Positions 1-13,774 of a stretch of 64,000 nucleotides of DNA are shown piece after piece; within the stretch, counting starts at the first letter, position 1; every line of letters begins with the position of its first letter. Source of the DNA: Citrus sinensis (lineage: Eukaryota; Streptophyta; Magnoliopsida; Sapindales; Rutaceae); contig NC_068563.1 in assembly GCF_022201045.2 (NCBI RefSeq), forward strand, positions 29,361,001 to 29,425,000. Reading direction: 5' to 3'. A program made the translations under genes and the position numbers. The notes under the pieces are model-generated. The model saw only the letters and a list, made by a program, of their open reading frames with translations. It ran no database searches and was not told the DNA's origin.

Positions 1-74
1 ACCCAAAAATGGCCAAGTTTATAATTCTAGTGCACCAAGTGCCTAGCTGGTTGTACTAGCTAGAGTTGGTAAAA

Positions 75-1418
75 TTTGACACGACCTGATTACCTAACAC
101 GAATATGACACAAATAAATAGGTATGAGTCGTCAAATTTGACACGATTATTAAATGGGATTGGTTCGGGTCGACACAATTTTTTTCGTATCGGGTTAGAG
201 TTAAAGTTCTTGACTCATTTATCCGATCAATGACACGATTATATTTTTTATTATAAATCAATGTGTAGGTTGTTGTCATCAAAACTCAAAATATTGAGAT
301 CATAGTTCTCTCTCTCAAAGAATGAACATATAAATAGTGTTTCATTCATAAAATTTTATATAGATTTAGAACTTCAATAGTTTAAATGTGTGAAATATTG
401 GTAGACTTATATATTTTATAATATTGATATATAATATTATTTACATATATATAATTAAAACTTTAATATTGCAAATGTGTAATATTCTGGTCATATATAT
501 AATAATGTGCAAATATTTGTTGTAAATTTTGTTAAATATATAGATATATTAAGTAGGTTATTAGGTAATTTATTTTAATGATAGCAATGGATTGGATCTA
601 ACCCAAGATCCATGTGATCCAAATCCAATCAAATCAGATTTGGATTGGATTTGAATATCAATGTACAGATCTAAGACGGATATGAAGCAAGTCTAGATAC
701 GTCTTAATATCTAAATTCATATCCATATCCACTCATTTTTTAATTTTATTTTATTTTAAAATTTTCTTAACAATTGTGTAGTTATAAATGACAATAAATT
801 TTATTTATAACATATTAGTGGTATTTATCATGTATTTAAAAATCTTAAAACTTAAAGGTTATTTTTATAAATTTAAAGGTCAGCCATCCCCAAAGCATGT
901 ATATGCAATATTCAAATTGCAAACCAAGCACTAACGTCTGGCGATGTATTTTATTATATTGGCCAAATATTTTTTAAGGAATATAGTTATTCATATATTT
1001 ATCAAATATGGTCATAATAAAAATAATAAAGTATTGAATATAAATCATATTTAATTTATATGTCATATCTAATTTTGTAGGAATGATGATGGGTGTGCCG
1101 CGGATATTAGAATGATGAACGAGATAGTAGAATATTATATTGATCTTAATCCTGCAATTACTTTTAAAGGATATTTTATTATTTTTCTTATTTGCTTGTT
1201 TTGGTGTAAAAGTATAAGCTACAATATACATTATATTTTTTAGATAAATTATATAATTTAATTGTTACCAATACATTTTAGTCTTTATTTTTTACTCTAA
1301 AAAAATATTGATCTTTTATTGTTGAGTTTTAGAATTCATGACGAATTTAGAGTAGATTTGAATTTTAATTTTTTTTCAGGTTTGGAGCAGATATATGTAT
1401 ATATATATATATATATAT

Positions 1419-1454
<36 letters not shown>

Positions 1455-1690
1455 GATCTGGATATGAAGCGAAAAACATGGATTCATGACTGTTCTGGAG
1501 CAGATAAAATCTTGATTTTTATTATAGATATGGATGTACATCTCGATGATAGTATATCCAACTCATATATGTCACATTGCCATCCCTAACCCATTTATTT
1601 TTCATGTCTGGTTAGGGTCTCAATATGTTGACACGATTCTTAAATGAATCGTGTTTGGGTCAACCCTTTTAATAAGGACTCGATTGAAAT
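75..1690. repeat. Nested, degraded MITE-like repeats
   Basis: No gene is visible. The outer parts (about 75-260 and 1600-1690) share GACACGATT-type motifs in opposite orientation: gacacgattattaaatggg on the left and ttaaatgaatcgtgtttggg on the right. This suggests the two ends of one inverted-repeat element. Between them, about 580-1590 holds repeated ggattggat / atccaatcc motifs near both ends and finishes in cattgccatcccta, resembling a hAT-like non-autonomous element inserted into the first. A (TA)n microsatellite at about 1394-1451 lies inside. I could not fix clean target-site duplications, so boundaries and nesting are inference. Confidence 0.35.
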
Positions 1691-1810
1691 AGGCGGTGGC
1701 GATAGACGCACAGCGAACGGTGGTTGAGATTAGTTAATTTTCGATATTATATTATTCAAATTCATATGTACATAGATATTATTTGATTTACATACTGAAC
1801 TGTACGCTAG

Positions 1811-2227
1811 GTAAATAACGTGGGAACAAGTGTGCAAAAAGCCAACATTGGAGTACAATGCTGAAGATTTTTCATTTGTAATAACAACCAATTTCGACTC
1901 AGCTTTCCACTTGTCCATTTCCAAGTCTAATAGTCTCAATTCACATTTCCCATTAGGGAATGGTTTTGATATTATTGACAATTCTTAATAAGAAACTGGA
2001 TTCTTTAATATAATGTTTTGGCCTCTTATTGCTTGCAGCATCTGGTAAACGGGGAATTTTTGCACCAACTCAAGTCTCGAACTCCAATGGGACAGCCTGG
2101 GGAGAAAGAGGAGGTTTCTTCTCTGATAGCCTTTCTGTGCATGCCGGCAGCCTCTTAGATAACCGGTCAGACTATTTGTGTTGACGGAGGATTTACAGTG
2201 AATGGCTTCTTCCTCCCAAGCACCTGA
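1811..2227 (+). pseudogene. Tropinone-reductase-like SDR pseudogene (copy 1)
   Basis: This is a remnant of the same SDR family as the intact genes at 3761 and 5577. Exon 3 starts after a TAG acceptor at 1811 with VNNVGTSV, goes out of frame within about 30 bases through one extra A in an A-run, and loses similarity near 1918. Exon 5 follows at 2039 after a good TTGCAG acceptor and encodes HLVNGEFLHQLKSRTPMG and later TVNGFFLPST before TGA at 2225-2227. In it the conserved Tyr of the AASYITGQ motif is a TAG stop. Exons 1, 2 and 4 and the catalytic YxxxK segment are absent. It is the most upstream unit of the tandem array and cannot make an active enzyme. Confidence 0.85.
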
Positions 2228-3760
2228 TCGCGATCGCTTACAAGCAGCTAGCTCAAGTTGTTAAGGAAAAATGGAGTCCCATTTGCGGTGGTAAAATTTT
2301 ATTTATCTCTAGCTAAGTGCTCTCTAGTTCAGTAAAATCTCGACAAGTTTAGCCAGGATAATAATAAATTCATTGCTCCTTTTTGCATTTCGTTATTCAA
2401 TTCTATTTTACAGGTATCAGTTTTGATTAGCTCCTATATTTCAGAGATTGTTCCCAATTTTTGTAATTAGCCTTTACAAAATTAATGGAATTTCCAATCA
2501 CATACGAAAGGAATCCAAGCATTAAGTGATTACAAATTTTTTTGACAGATTCGATGATGAAATTAAATCACACTGATTACAAAGAACCAATGCCAAAACA
2601 AAGGCAACCATCTCATATAAAAGTAAAATAAAGCAAAATTGCAGTTACTAGAAATTTCTCATAATGTTAGATACCAATTCCGTCAGGAAGACTTTGGTAT
2701 TTGTCAACTGTGAGCTGTATAATTACAATTAATACGTGGCAGAAAAGAATTTGCGAATCAACTCAAACGATATAAAAGTCAACGGATTTTTGTTAACTGC
2801 TGTACATGTCCAATTACATATGACGACACGATTTGCAATTACCAATGATTAATAAGAATTATTTTCCGATATTTTTTTTATTGACCCTTCTGACTTTCTA
2901 AAAGTACTTACTCATAATAGATATTTTATTATTTATATTTTGATTTAGGTAAATTAAACTTATTTTTAATATATTATTCATATTATATGTGAGTGTGTAT
3001 ATATATATACACACATATGAAAAATGGGTTAAACTGTGCAAATATATGTATGTACATACGAAAAATGATATTTAGCAAAAGAATTCTAAAATACATTAGA
3101 ATTAATACAACCAATTAATGTATGCGTGATATGTGCAGTTGAATTTTATATAACCACTAATTATATTCTTATTCTGTAAAATAAATATACACACGTCATA
3201 ATTTTAATAGTTTGTTGTGTAACTGACGTGCTATCTTAGATATATTTTTTAATTTCTCATATTTGATGGCGGTGGCTCCTGTGGAACAATTGGGTGTGAT
3301 GATGAAATGCCAGCTTTATCTCTGGAGAGATTAAAACCATTCATTCTAATTTCTATATATGGTGGGGTCGTGCTCGTGCATCGAGCTTTCATATGCATGG
3401 CCGCCTCCGAAGACCAATCACGGTTTATATAGATGTACATGTCGTCTGTTACACGAACTTCAAATGATCACCAACTTCCGCTGACATTATAGCCATTCTT
3501 TGAAAGTTTACGTACTGTCGGCGCCGCGTTTTCACGACAACTTGATTGCATCAAGCCCATATACATTCTTATCATTAATTTATCTGACAATTTAATCAGT
3601 GCCATGGTCTTCATCGACTGCGCAACTTGTTGCTGCCTTTTGATTTGCCTCATATCATATATATGCATATGCGTAACCTTCGCAGCCGGCTAAGCAAAAC
3701 TAAGGCAATATAATAGTGGCCAGCAATACTAGAAGAGGAAGAGACAGAGCAGAGATCAGA
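2228..3760. other. Intergenic: spacer upstream of TR gene 2
   Basis: AT-rich spacer with no supportable gene; the ORFs in it are short and have no recognisable protein features. The last few hundred bases before 3761 must hold the promoter and 5' leader of the next SDR gene, but I cannot assign a convincing TATA box. Confidence 0.6.
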
Positions 3761-5023
3761 ATGGCTCAGCCTCAGCAGACAGAGAGCCATAGCAGGCAAA
3801 ACAGATGGAGTCTTCAGGGCATGACAGCTCTTGTTACTGGTGGCACCAAAGGACTCGGGTATCTTCAATTAATTTTCCTTTGTTCTTTTTCTTCTTTTAT
3901 TTCTATTGAGAGGCATACATGCGATGATCTAATTAATCCCATATCAGTATAATAATGCGTCTAATATATTCGTTAATTATCGTCATCAGGCTTGCTGTTG
4001 TAGAGGAACTGTCAATGCTAGGCGCCACTGTGCATACATGCTCTAGGACTGAAACAGAGCTTAATGAATGTATACATCACCTGCAGATGAAAGGTTTGAA
4101 AGTCACCGGTTCAGTCTGTGATGTATCGTCTCGACCTCAAAGACAGACGCTAATCAACACAGTCTCCTCTCTGTTTAATGGCAAACTTAACATCTTTGTA
4201 TGCCTCCAAAAATCCAATTCAATTTTGTTTTTGTTAGATTCCTGAACTCTGCATATTTACTTAATAAATTGTGTATAAATTGTAAAATTATGCTCAACTA
4301 TTTTACCATATACGTAGGTAAACAATGTTGGAACAAGTGTACTAAAGCCAACTCTCGAGTACAACGCTGAAGATTTTTCATTAGTAATGTCTACAAATTT
4401 CGAGTCTGCCTTCCACTTATGTCAACTTGCACATCCTCTGTTGAGAGCTTCTGGGGCAGCAAGCATTGTTCTCATGTCTTCAGCACTAGGCATTGTATCA
4501 GCAAACGTTGGAACCGTCTATTCAGCTACTAAAGGTAATTAGATTACTTAATCCCGTTTATTTTAAGTGCAAAGCATATATAACTGCGTTTTAATTGAAC
4601 TGATGATCGTTTTTATTTAACTGCAGGAGCAATGAATCAACTTGCAAAAAATTTGGCATGTGAGTGGGCAAAAGACAACATAAGGACCAATTCTGTCGCT
4701 CCTTGGTACATCAGAACTCCCTTTACTGAACCTGTAAGAACTAAGAGCTACCACTTTACCGGCTAGTTAGAGCATCAACGTTGCTGTGCAATCCAGGAAC
4801 AATTACTAAACTACTTGATAAATATTCCTCTTGCTTGCAGCTTCTTGGTAATGGGAAATTCGTGGACGAAGTGAAGTCTCGAACTCCAATGGGACGCCTT
4901 GGGGAGCCGAAGGAGGTGTCTTCACTGGTGGCATTTCTTTGTATGCCTGCAGCCTCTTACATAACTGGCCAGACTGTTTGTATTGATGGAGGATTCACTG
5001 TCAACGGATTCTTCTTCAGCTGA
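3761..5023 (+). CDS. Tropinone-reductase-like short-chain dehydrogenase (copy 2, intact)
   Basis: NADP(H)-dependent SDR of the plant tropinone reductase homolog family, which reduces ketones or oxidises alcohols; the substrate cannot be read from sequence. Five exons: 3761-3858, 3990-4197, 4318-4534, 4627-4733, 4841-5023, all with GT-AG introns, giving 813 nt and 270 aa, the usual family size. The ATG at 3761 gives the typical N-terminus ending [14 protein letters not shown]. Visible motifs are the Rossmann cofactor loop [12 protein letters not shown] (usual NNAG), the catalytic Ser in MSSALG, the catalytic YSATK at the end of exon 3, and the C-terminal [11 protein letters not shown]. Exon 2 begins GLAVVEEL where sister copies have GHAVVEEL. 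No signal peptide is seen, so it is probably cytosolic. It is the second unit of the tandem array. Confidence 0.93.
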
Positions 5024-5576
5024 TTCAGAAACAGCTAAAAGCCCAATTTTCTGCTTGTTTTGACGGATCATAATGTATACATTCCTTCTTGTTCTATTGA
5101 AAAGAAATTTGTGTCACTTAATAAAGGAAAAGTTTGCGTAATATTTGCGTTACCATTCTATGAAACTAATCAAATTAATGATCACCATAATTTATCAAGT
5201 TTAATTTGTGAATAGAACTTGTGAAGCCTTAATCTACGGCCACGTGTTGATTTGCATAAGAGACTAACTTAACTTGGATGTGCACGTAGCTTTCAGACCA
5301 AGTACATCCTCAATCTTTTGTCCTATATATGGAATTTGAGTGTTGCCGAGGGTCTTATCATTCCATGGTCATGATTTTGTGGCTACGGTGTCGGCCTTGT
5401 TTTATATGCTGTCTTTTCCCCCACTCGGAGCATTTGGATTTGCATCCATCTTCTACTGGCTACTAGCTAGCTAGTACCTTCTGCTGCAACCTGCAAGTCA
5501 CATGATCAGCTGTATATAACCTTTCAATAGTATCTGAGACAAACAACAGCAACAATAGAATTAGAAAAAAAAAAAA
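5024..5576. other. Intergenic: promoter region of TR gene 3
   Basis: About 550 bases between two head-to-tail SDR genes. It holds the 3' end of the first gene and the promoter of the second. A CACGTG G-box lies in ggccacgtgttg near 5240, and tgtatataacc at about 5511-5521 is a plausible TATA box some 55-65 bases before the ATG at 5577. A run of A just before the ATG gives the A-rich leader aaaaaaaATGG. Confidence 0.5.
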
Positions 5577-6739
<1,163 letters not shown>

Positions 6740-8274
6740 CTATATACGCATAATGCAATATTTGGTTTCGACCAATAAATATATGTATGTGTATGCCGCT
6801 ACCATCGGGAAGCTATAAACGTTTCCATTAATAAATCGAATTTCAAACTCCTATTTGATTTCGGTTGAGCAAATGACATATGCTATATATGACATTACCT
6901 TTGTTAAAGTTAGCTATGAAGTTAAGCTAAGTAAACATCTTTAACTTCCAAACCAATACGCGTTGTTTATCAAACATTTTACAACTGCATGGCTTAACCA
7001 AATTTATGCATATAAAAAACATAAAAATTAAAAACCCAATTAATTATATGGACCAAGCAACTTGCAGGCACGCTTAGCTTGCAATCCAGATTTTCATGAA
7101 AACAACTGTTGGATAAACTCGGCTATAATTTCTTAACTGTTGAAAGCACTGATTAAACATTTTATGACTGTTTCATGTCTAAACAAAGCCACCGTGGAGG
7201 TATTAAGCTACCTATTGATGCTGCAATCTGGTCGTCTTATGGTTGACTAGGTTGTCTCATCAACAATTACACTAACTCTGATTGGAACACCGCACTTTTG
7301 ACGCTCTCCCCAATTAATCAAATCCAACGACTTTAATCAACCTCATTTTTTCTTCGTAACCTATGTTTACAGAAACAAATTAGGGGTGCCGGTGGTTTTT
7401 TCGGCGAAAACTCTCCAATACTTAAGTCAGTATGTGGGGTTTCGAGAAAAACGTTGGATTTTAGATTTGTGCAAGTTAATAATCGCTGAATAAAAGAAAA
7501 GTGTTTTAGAAGGTTTCTTTGGAGTTGAATTCTGAAATCAAATTGACAGAGTTTCCCCCTCTTTTTCTTTTCTTGTCCTTTCTTTTATATATTTTTCCCA
7601 GTTTTATAGGCAGCCGCCCCTTGGCTCTAGAACCTTCCCCCATGTCTCCCATACTTCGATGATCATGAATCCTCATGGACCGCGAAAACCGTGCATTGAT
7701 TATCATGTTTCCGCAAACGGTTCGAGGTGTGGCATAACCGCCGCGTTAACGTGGGATTGTGCCCACTTTTTTAAGTGACAGGTCCCTGGTCGGTCATTAG
7801 GCGTACCCCAGAGAGTGTTTTCCACCAAAAATCTGCTCATGGCCCATTAGCCAAGGTCATCAAGTGTACCCCAGAGAGTGTCTTCCACCAGAAATCTGCT
7901 CATGGCCCAGTAGCCGAGGGAACCCATCCTCGACCAGGTAACGGGGACATGCACGGCTGATGCTCTTTTAATCACCCAAACACTACCCCTAAATTAAATT
8001 CCTGTGGCAGCCACCGATGGCCACCACAATAATATCATTGTGGTGGAGATCACGCTAAGTAAGCTTATGGTCCAAATTCACCAAACATCACTTCCAGGAT
8101 TTGTTTTATCCTTAGATTTGATATTAGCGAGCTACTTATCGTTTGACCCACGCATCATGATTCCGTGAGCAGTGACTTGAGTCTTCTCCCTAATTGAAAT
8201 CGCATCCTCTACGAGTACCGCTGGGCATTCGCTGGCTAGCTGCTCACACCACACCATCGTTAATCACTTGCTTT
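6740..8274. other. Intergenic with a GC-rich block
   Basis: No gene supported. The first 600 bases are ordinary AT-rich spacer. About 7600-7960 is unusually GC-rich for this window and contains the 63-base tandem duplication listed separately; it may be a piece of an unidentified repeat, but I recognise no coding domain. The spacer ends at the target-site duplication of the Copia element. Confidence 0.5.
7804..7916. repeat. Two-copy tandem repeat, period 63
   Basis: The segment beginning taccccagagagtg at 7804 recurs at 7867. Both copies continue through ttccacca, aatctgctcatggccca and tagcc with few differences. The second copy ends near 7916. It lies in a GC-rich block between the intact SDR copy 3 and the Copia element. 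No function is evident. Confidence 0.8.
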
Positions 8275-8279
8275 CCAAT

Positions 8280-8593
8280 AGTTAGAATTCACAAACCTTA
8301 AGCATACAATCTGTTTGGCTAGCAGGAAAGTGACGAAGGAAGAAAGAAAAGATAAACTGAATAAGAGAATTTTATTAATCTCAAATCACACAGTTACATT
8401 CAAGCTTTCATCAACTTATATTACTGATTAACAGAAGTAACAACCTCTGTAATAGCTGTTAAATAACTATTGGTTAAGCTAAGCTAAACAATAACAATCT
8501 AACTAATTTGTCCAGCTCAGCTATCCAGCTCATCAATCATAGTCAAGTGAATCTCAGCCATTGATCTGCTGCTGTTGATTAAGCATCTCAACA
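8280..8593 (-). repeat. 3' LTR of the Copia element
   Basis: The 314-base terminal repeat is nearly identical to 12080-12393 (5 mismatches). On the element strand it starts TGTTGAGATG and ends TTCTAACT. Confidence 0.95.
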
Positions 8594-11500
8594 CCTCTTC
8601 TCAAGCTTAATGGTCGTGGAACAACATTAAGCTTGTCTCTATAGTAATTAAAAAAAGAGTAAGCCATAGGCTTTGTAAGCACATCTGCAATATTCCACTC
8701 ACTTGGTACATACTTGATCTCCACTTGTTTGCCCGTTACCTTTTCCCTTATGAAATGCACATCCAACTCTATGTGCTTGGTTTTGGCATGATATACTGGA
8801 TTTGTTGCTAGTGCAGCTGCACCATTGTTGTCACACCAGATTATTGGTATTTGGCTACACTTCAGTTTAAGCTCTCCAAGTAAAGCTTGAATCCAAACAA
8901 TTTCTGCACAAGCTGTTGACAATGCTCTATACTCTGACTCTATGCTAGACCTTGCTACAGTTTGTTGCTTCTTGGAGGACCATGAAACCAGATTCTGCCC
9001 AAGATATACACAATATGCTCCAACTGACTTTCTGTCATCCACATCACACGCCCAATCTGCATCTGTATATGCTGTCAGACTAATTCCATCTCCTGCTTTA
9101 AACATCAATCCATAATCTTCAGTTGCCTTTAAGTATCTTAGAATTTTCTTACAAGCAACCCAGTGTTTCTCAGTTGGTGCAGCAAGAAATTGGCTCAACT
9201 TATTAACTGAAAAGGCAAGTTCTGGTCTTGTAAGTACCAAATACTGTAAAGCACCTATTATGCTTCTATACTCAGTGACATTAAAAATCAAGTTATCATC
9301 ATTCCCTGCTCTTCTTAGTTTCTGTCCTGTACTCATTGGAGTATCACTTTCTCTACAATTTTCCATATCAGTTCTTGTAAGCAAATCTCTTACATATTTT
9401 GCCTGTGAAAGATGTAAGCTACCCTTTGCATCATGTGTAACCTCAATACCAAGGAAGTAACTGAACTCACCAAGATCTTTTAAAGCAAAGGTATCTCCAA
9501 GGTATTGGATAAATGTTTCAATTACTGTATTGTTATCACCAGTAATTAATATATCATCTACATATACTAACACAGCCACAATACCTCCAAGTTCATGTTT
9601 GATGAACAAAGATGAGTCTGCTTTGGAGTTCTGAAACCCCCACTGCAACAGTGCTTTCCTTAGCCTGTCAAACCAGGCTCTAGGAGCCTGTTTCAAACCG
9701 TAAAGAGCCTTATGCAACTGACAAACATGACCAGATGGAGACTGAACAAAACCCTCAGGTTGAAACATGTAGACATCTTCATTGAGCTCTCCATTAAGGA
9801 AAGCATTGTTGATGTCGATTTGTCTTATTTTCCAGCCCTTCATCACAGCAAGACTAAGGATAATTCTCACAGTTGACTATTTAACTACTGGACTAAAGGT
9901 CTCAAAGTAGTCAATATCAGGTGTTTGATGAAACCCTTTTGCCACCAGCCGTGCTTTATACTTAGAAACAGAACCATCTGCATTATACTTAATGCGAAAA
10001 ACCCATTTACACCCAACAATTTTAGTAGCTTGAGAAGCTGGTACAAGAATCCAAGTCTTATTTTCCATAAGTGCATTATACTCTGCCTGCATGGCTGCTT
10101 TCCATTTGGAATCTGAAAGAGCTTGAGAAACTGTGGCAGGCTCTTGTTCTCCAAGAACATATGAATAGGCATGAAATTTTGGCTTAAATACACCTGCTTT
10201 GGCTCTTGTAATCATTGGGTGATGTGGCAGTGAAACTTGAGTAGAGGATGGTTGTTGTGTGTTCAGTTGCTCCAAAATGCAGTTTATGAACTTTGCCATA
10301 TTGGCAGGCATCACAAAAATCAGGAATTTGAATTTTATTGCTTAACTGCAAATGTTTACAACTGGTAAGTACATGTTTCAAGACTTTTGAACTAGGATAA
10401 CCAAGTTGCCTATGTAGGATATTTATTGAAGTACTGGAAACTCTACTGGAATGAGACAACAGACACTGTTGAGAGGATTTTTGAACAACTTTAGCTTGAA
10501 TATTTGAAAAAGAACAAGACTACAAATCATCTGAGCAATGTGACACCATAGACATAGGAACAAAACATGACTCTTTATTTACAGTTGAAAATAAAGCTTG
10601 ATGAGTTTTACTTCCAGGCTCAAGTTTCAGCTTATACAGACCCTTCATAGCTACACCCTCCAGCAAAACTGTCATCTTCTTCTTGTCCTTGAGAAAGCAA
10701 GTATTTCCACAAAATTCAATGATCAAGGAATTATCAGAAGTAAGCTTAGAAATGCTTAAAAGATTTTTGGTGATGTGTGGCACAAATAAAAGATTTTTGA
10801 GCAATAATCTATGATTTCCAACTGCTAAATGAGTGCTTCCTATATGAGAAATAGTAAGGCCATGTCCATTACCAATTAAAAGCTTTTCATTACCTTCATA
10901 AGGCTCACTGATGCTGAGGTTATTGAGATCATTGGTTAGGTGGTGAGTTGCTCCACTATCCAGGTACCAGTCATCATCCATTACTGCTTCTGGTGTTGCC
11001 ATATAAGCTGACATATTTCTTTGACTGTAGCCTTGATTGAAAACTTGATTGTGATGTGGATACCTTGTGACTGGAATGAAATCCTTGTTGAACCTATCCT
11101 TGCAGGTAGCAGCAGTGTGTCCTATGATGAAGCACACTTGGCATCTAGGTTGATATGGCTGTGAAAAATGACCAGGCACATGACCAGGCATTTGAGTTCT
11201 CTCACCTTGATTCCAAGATCTTCCTCCATGCATGTTATTTCCTCTTCCACCTTTCCTTCCTCGATAGAAATTTCCACCTTGATTCCCTCTAAAATTTCCT
11301 TGCATCATGTATCCAGAATTTTCAGATCTTGATGCATCTTGATTAAAACCAGATCTTGAGTTGTATGTTCCAAAACCTTTCTTATTATTGTTCCCTTTCT
11401 GAACAAAATTTGCAGCAAACGCCAGATTTGCATCCATAGTTTCAGCTAAAGCTTGTTGTTCTAACATTCCCTCATGTGTCATTAACATAAAGAGTGATTC

Positions 11501-12079
11501 TGATAAATCGAGATCTAATCCTCTTCTTGTGATCAAAACTGCTACAGGATTGAATTCTGAACCAATTCCTCCTAACACACTCATCATAAAGTCATAGTCA
11601 CTCATTGGTGCTCATGCTGCTGCCATGTTATCTGATATGCCTTTCATTTTGTGAAAATAGTCATAAACACTCAAATCGTTCTTCTTTGTCAACATCATTT
11701 GATTCTTCAGTTGCAATGCTCTGGTTTTGTTTTGTGAGCTAGAAAGTTTTTCCAGAGCTTTCCAAACTTCAAAGGAAGTTTTGCATCCAAGAACAATTCC
11801 GAGAACACTCTCAGTCATGGAAGAGAGTAGCCAACCTAGCAACTGCTGATCAGTTCGCTTCCACATCACAAACTCAGAGTTCGGAATCCTCTGATCTGTG
11901 TATGGTGCTGTGATTAAACCATCAATATATCCTTCTAATCCATTTCCCTGAATGGATGCCAATACTTGCATTTTCCAGATCAAATAATTTGATCTGTCGA
12001 GCTTAATTGGTGTAGGAAAGGTATAGGAAACAGTTGTGGTTTGATTTAAGCTTGATGATGCCATCTAGCTCTGATACCA

Positions 12080-12393
12080 AGTTAGAATTCACAAACCTTA
12101 AGCATACAATCTGTTTGGCTAGCAGGAAAGTGACGAAGGAAGAAAGAAAAGATAAACTGAATAAGAGAATTTTATTAATCTCAAATCACACACTTACATT
12201 CAAGCTTTCATCAACTTATATTGCTGATTAACAGAAGTAACAACCTCTGTAACAGCTGTCAAATAACTATTGGTTAAGCTAAGCTAAACAATAACAATCT
12301 AACTAATTTGTCCAGCTCAGCTATCCAGCTCATCAATCCTAGTCAAGTGAATCTCAGCCATTGATCTGCTGCTGTTGATTAAGCATCTCAACA
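12080..12393 (-). repeat. 5' LTR of the Copia element
   Basis: The 314-base terminal repeat; its outer end at 12393 lies only about 20 bases from the remaining first exon of the SDR pseudogene at 12412. The primer-binding site starts immediately inside it. Confidence 0.95.
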
Positions 12394-12411
12394 CCAATTA
12401 ATGTGTGGTAC

Positions 12412-13428
12412 AGGCATATGACCACGACCGGCAAGATAGATGGAGTCTTCAGGGCATGACAGCTCTTGTTACTGGTGGAACCAAAGGACTCGGGTACGCA
12501 TATCGTTCTTGTTGAATTTCTCACTTGATTGTTCCTAATTCTTTTGAATAATCAACAAATAAACAGGCATGTTGTTGTGGAGGAATTCGGAGTGCTCGGA
12601 GGAATTGTGCATACATGTGCCAGGAATGAAGCAGAGCTCAATGAATGTTTACGTGAATGGAAAACCAAAGGCTTCAAGGTCACCGGTTCAGTCTGTGATG
12701 CATCATCTCGAGCAGAAAGAGAGAAGCTTATAAAACAAGTCTCCTCTCTGTTCAATGGCAAACGAAACATCCTTGTATGTCAACCTTAATTTATTCATTC
12801 AAACCTGATCATTAATTATTAAAGGATTTTGGTTTTGGGGGCGCCTAAATGGTAACATTATATACCTGACTAGGCTATAACATAAAATCTCAAAATTGAA
12901 GAGGAGGCTGCAATGGATAAATCATAAAATTCAGAAGGCTATAATTAATGTAAAAACAAGTGGGCAAACATAAAATTCACATTTAATAATACGTTTTCAA
13001 TATATTTTCTTATTTTTCTTAATTTATTTTTTTATTTGCATTTAGTTCCGCCACTGACGATAGCTGTGGATTATATACTGGAAGTTAATTCTGTCGCGCC
13101 TTGGTTGAACTCCCTTAGCTGAATATATAAGAACTAATATATACCACTTGCGCTTAATTCATTCTGTTAACTATATATATCTAAGTCTTAGTTGAAACAA
13201 CAAATAAAACCAAAATTGGATTGTTTGAAATGTTCCCAGCATCTATCTAATGAGAAATGCTTGGAGGAAATTAAACGTCGAACACCAATGGCACGCATTG
13301 CAGAGCCAAAGGAGGTGTCTTCTTTGGCAGCATTTCTATGCATGACTGCAGCCTCCTACATAACTGGCCAGACTATTTGTGTGGATGGAGAATTTACAGT
13401 GAATGGATTTTTCTTCCCAATCACCTGA
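12412..13428 (+). pseudogene. Tropinone-reductase-like SDR pseudogene (copy 4)
   Basis: Exon 1 remnant ends at 12493 ([20 protein letters not shown]) with a good GT donor but has no in-frame ATG upstream; a TAA is reached first. Exon 2 is intact (12567-12774, 208 nt, as in the good copies; [20 protein letters not shown]). Exon 3, which carries the Ser and YxxxK catalytic residues, is missing. Its place is taken by about 300 bases of unrelated AT-rich sequence. A scrap of exon 4 (VNSVAPW, then broken) is at about 13081-13130. Exon 5 is open at 13240-13428 with [20 protein letters not shown], where the usual DGGF is DGEF. Without exon 3 it cannot be a working SDR. The Copia insertion next to it may have removed the promoter or start exon. 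Confidence 0.88.
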
Positions 13429-13774
13429 TCATGACTTACAGTTTCAAACAGCTTAGCTAGCTAAAAAAAAAAAGGGGCAATTTTTAATTTTATCCCACTT
13501 GCACTCATAAATTTTTTATCTGTAATTTTTCTTGATCTGTTTAGCAATGATAAATCCAATGGCTCTGTATCTTCTTTTGTGGTGAATATTGCTTGTTTGT
13601 CATTTGTTCATTCATAACTGGAACGCAATTTTACAACTTTACATCATCAGTATTGATTATTAGCTCCTAAATATACTCAGAGATTATTTTTATTAATTAT
13701 ATGAATTAGCCAACCTCTCATAAGTGTGAAGAAAGTGGTTCAAACTCTCACAATAATTTAAATTTTCTTCCCAA

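Larger units (their letters stand above)
8275..12398 (-). mobile_element. Ty1/copia LTR retrotransposon, young but defective
   Basis: Element 8280-12393 on the minus strand, flanked by the 5-base target duplication ccaat (8275-8279 and 12394-12398). Two 314-base LTRs (8280-8593, 12080-12393) begin TGTTG and end CTAACT on the element strand and differ at 5 positions (about 1.6%), suggesting insertion roughly one million years ago or less. A primer-binding site TGGTATCAGAGC (initiator Met-tRNA type) lies next to the 5' LTR at 12068-12079, and a purine-rich tract borders the 3' LTR. Recognisable parts, in element order: gag, CCHC-type zinc knuckle, protease (DSGATHH), GAG-pre-integrase-like segment, reverse transcriptase (YVDDILITG) and RNase H. 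The order protease before RT/RNase H, the gag start and the PBS place it in Copia; an Ale/Retrofit-like lineage is a guess. Its coding region is broken, with about four interruptions, and the whole is shorter than usual for the family. Confidence 0.95.

Noticed and set aside
1395-1589. 64-aa ORF starting MYIYIYIYRYIYIYIY
   Set aside because: It is a translated TA microsatellite inside a repeat.
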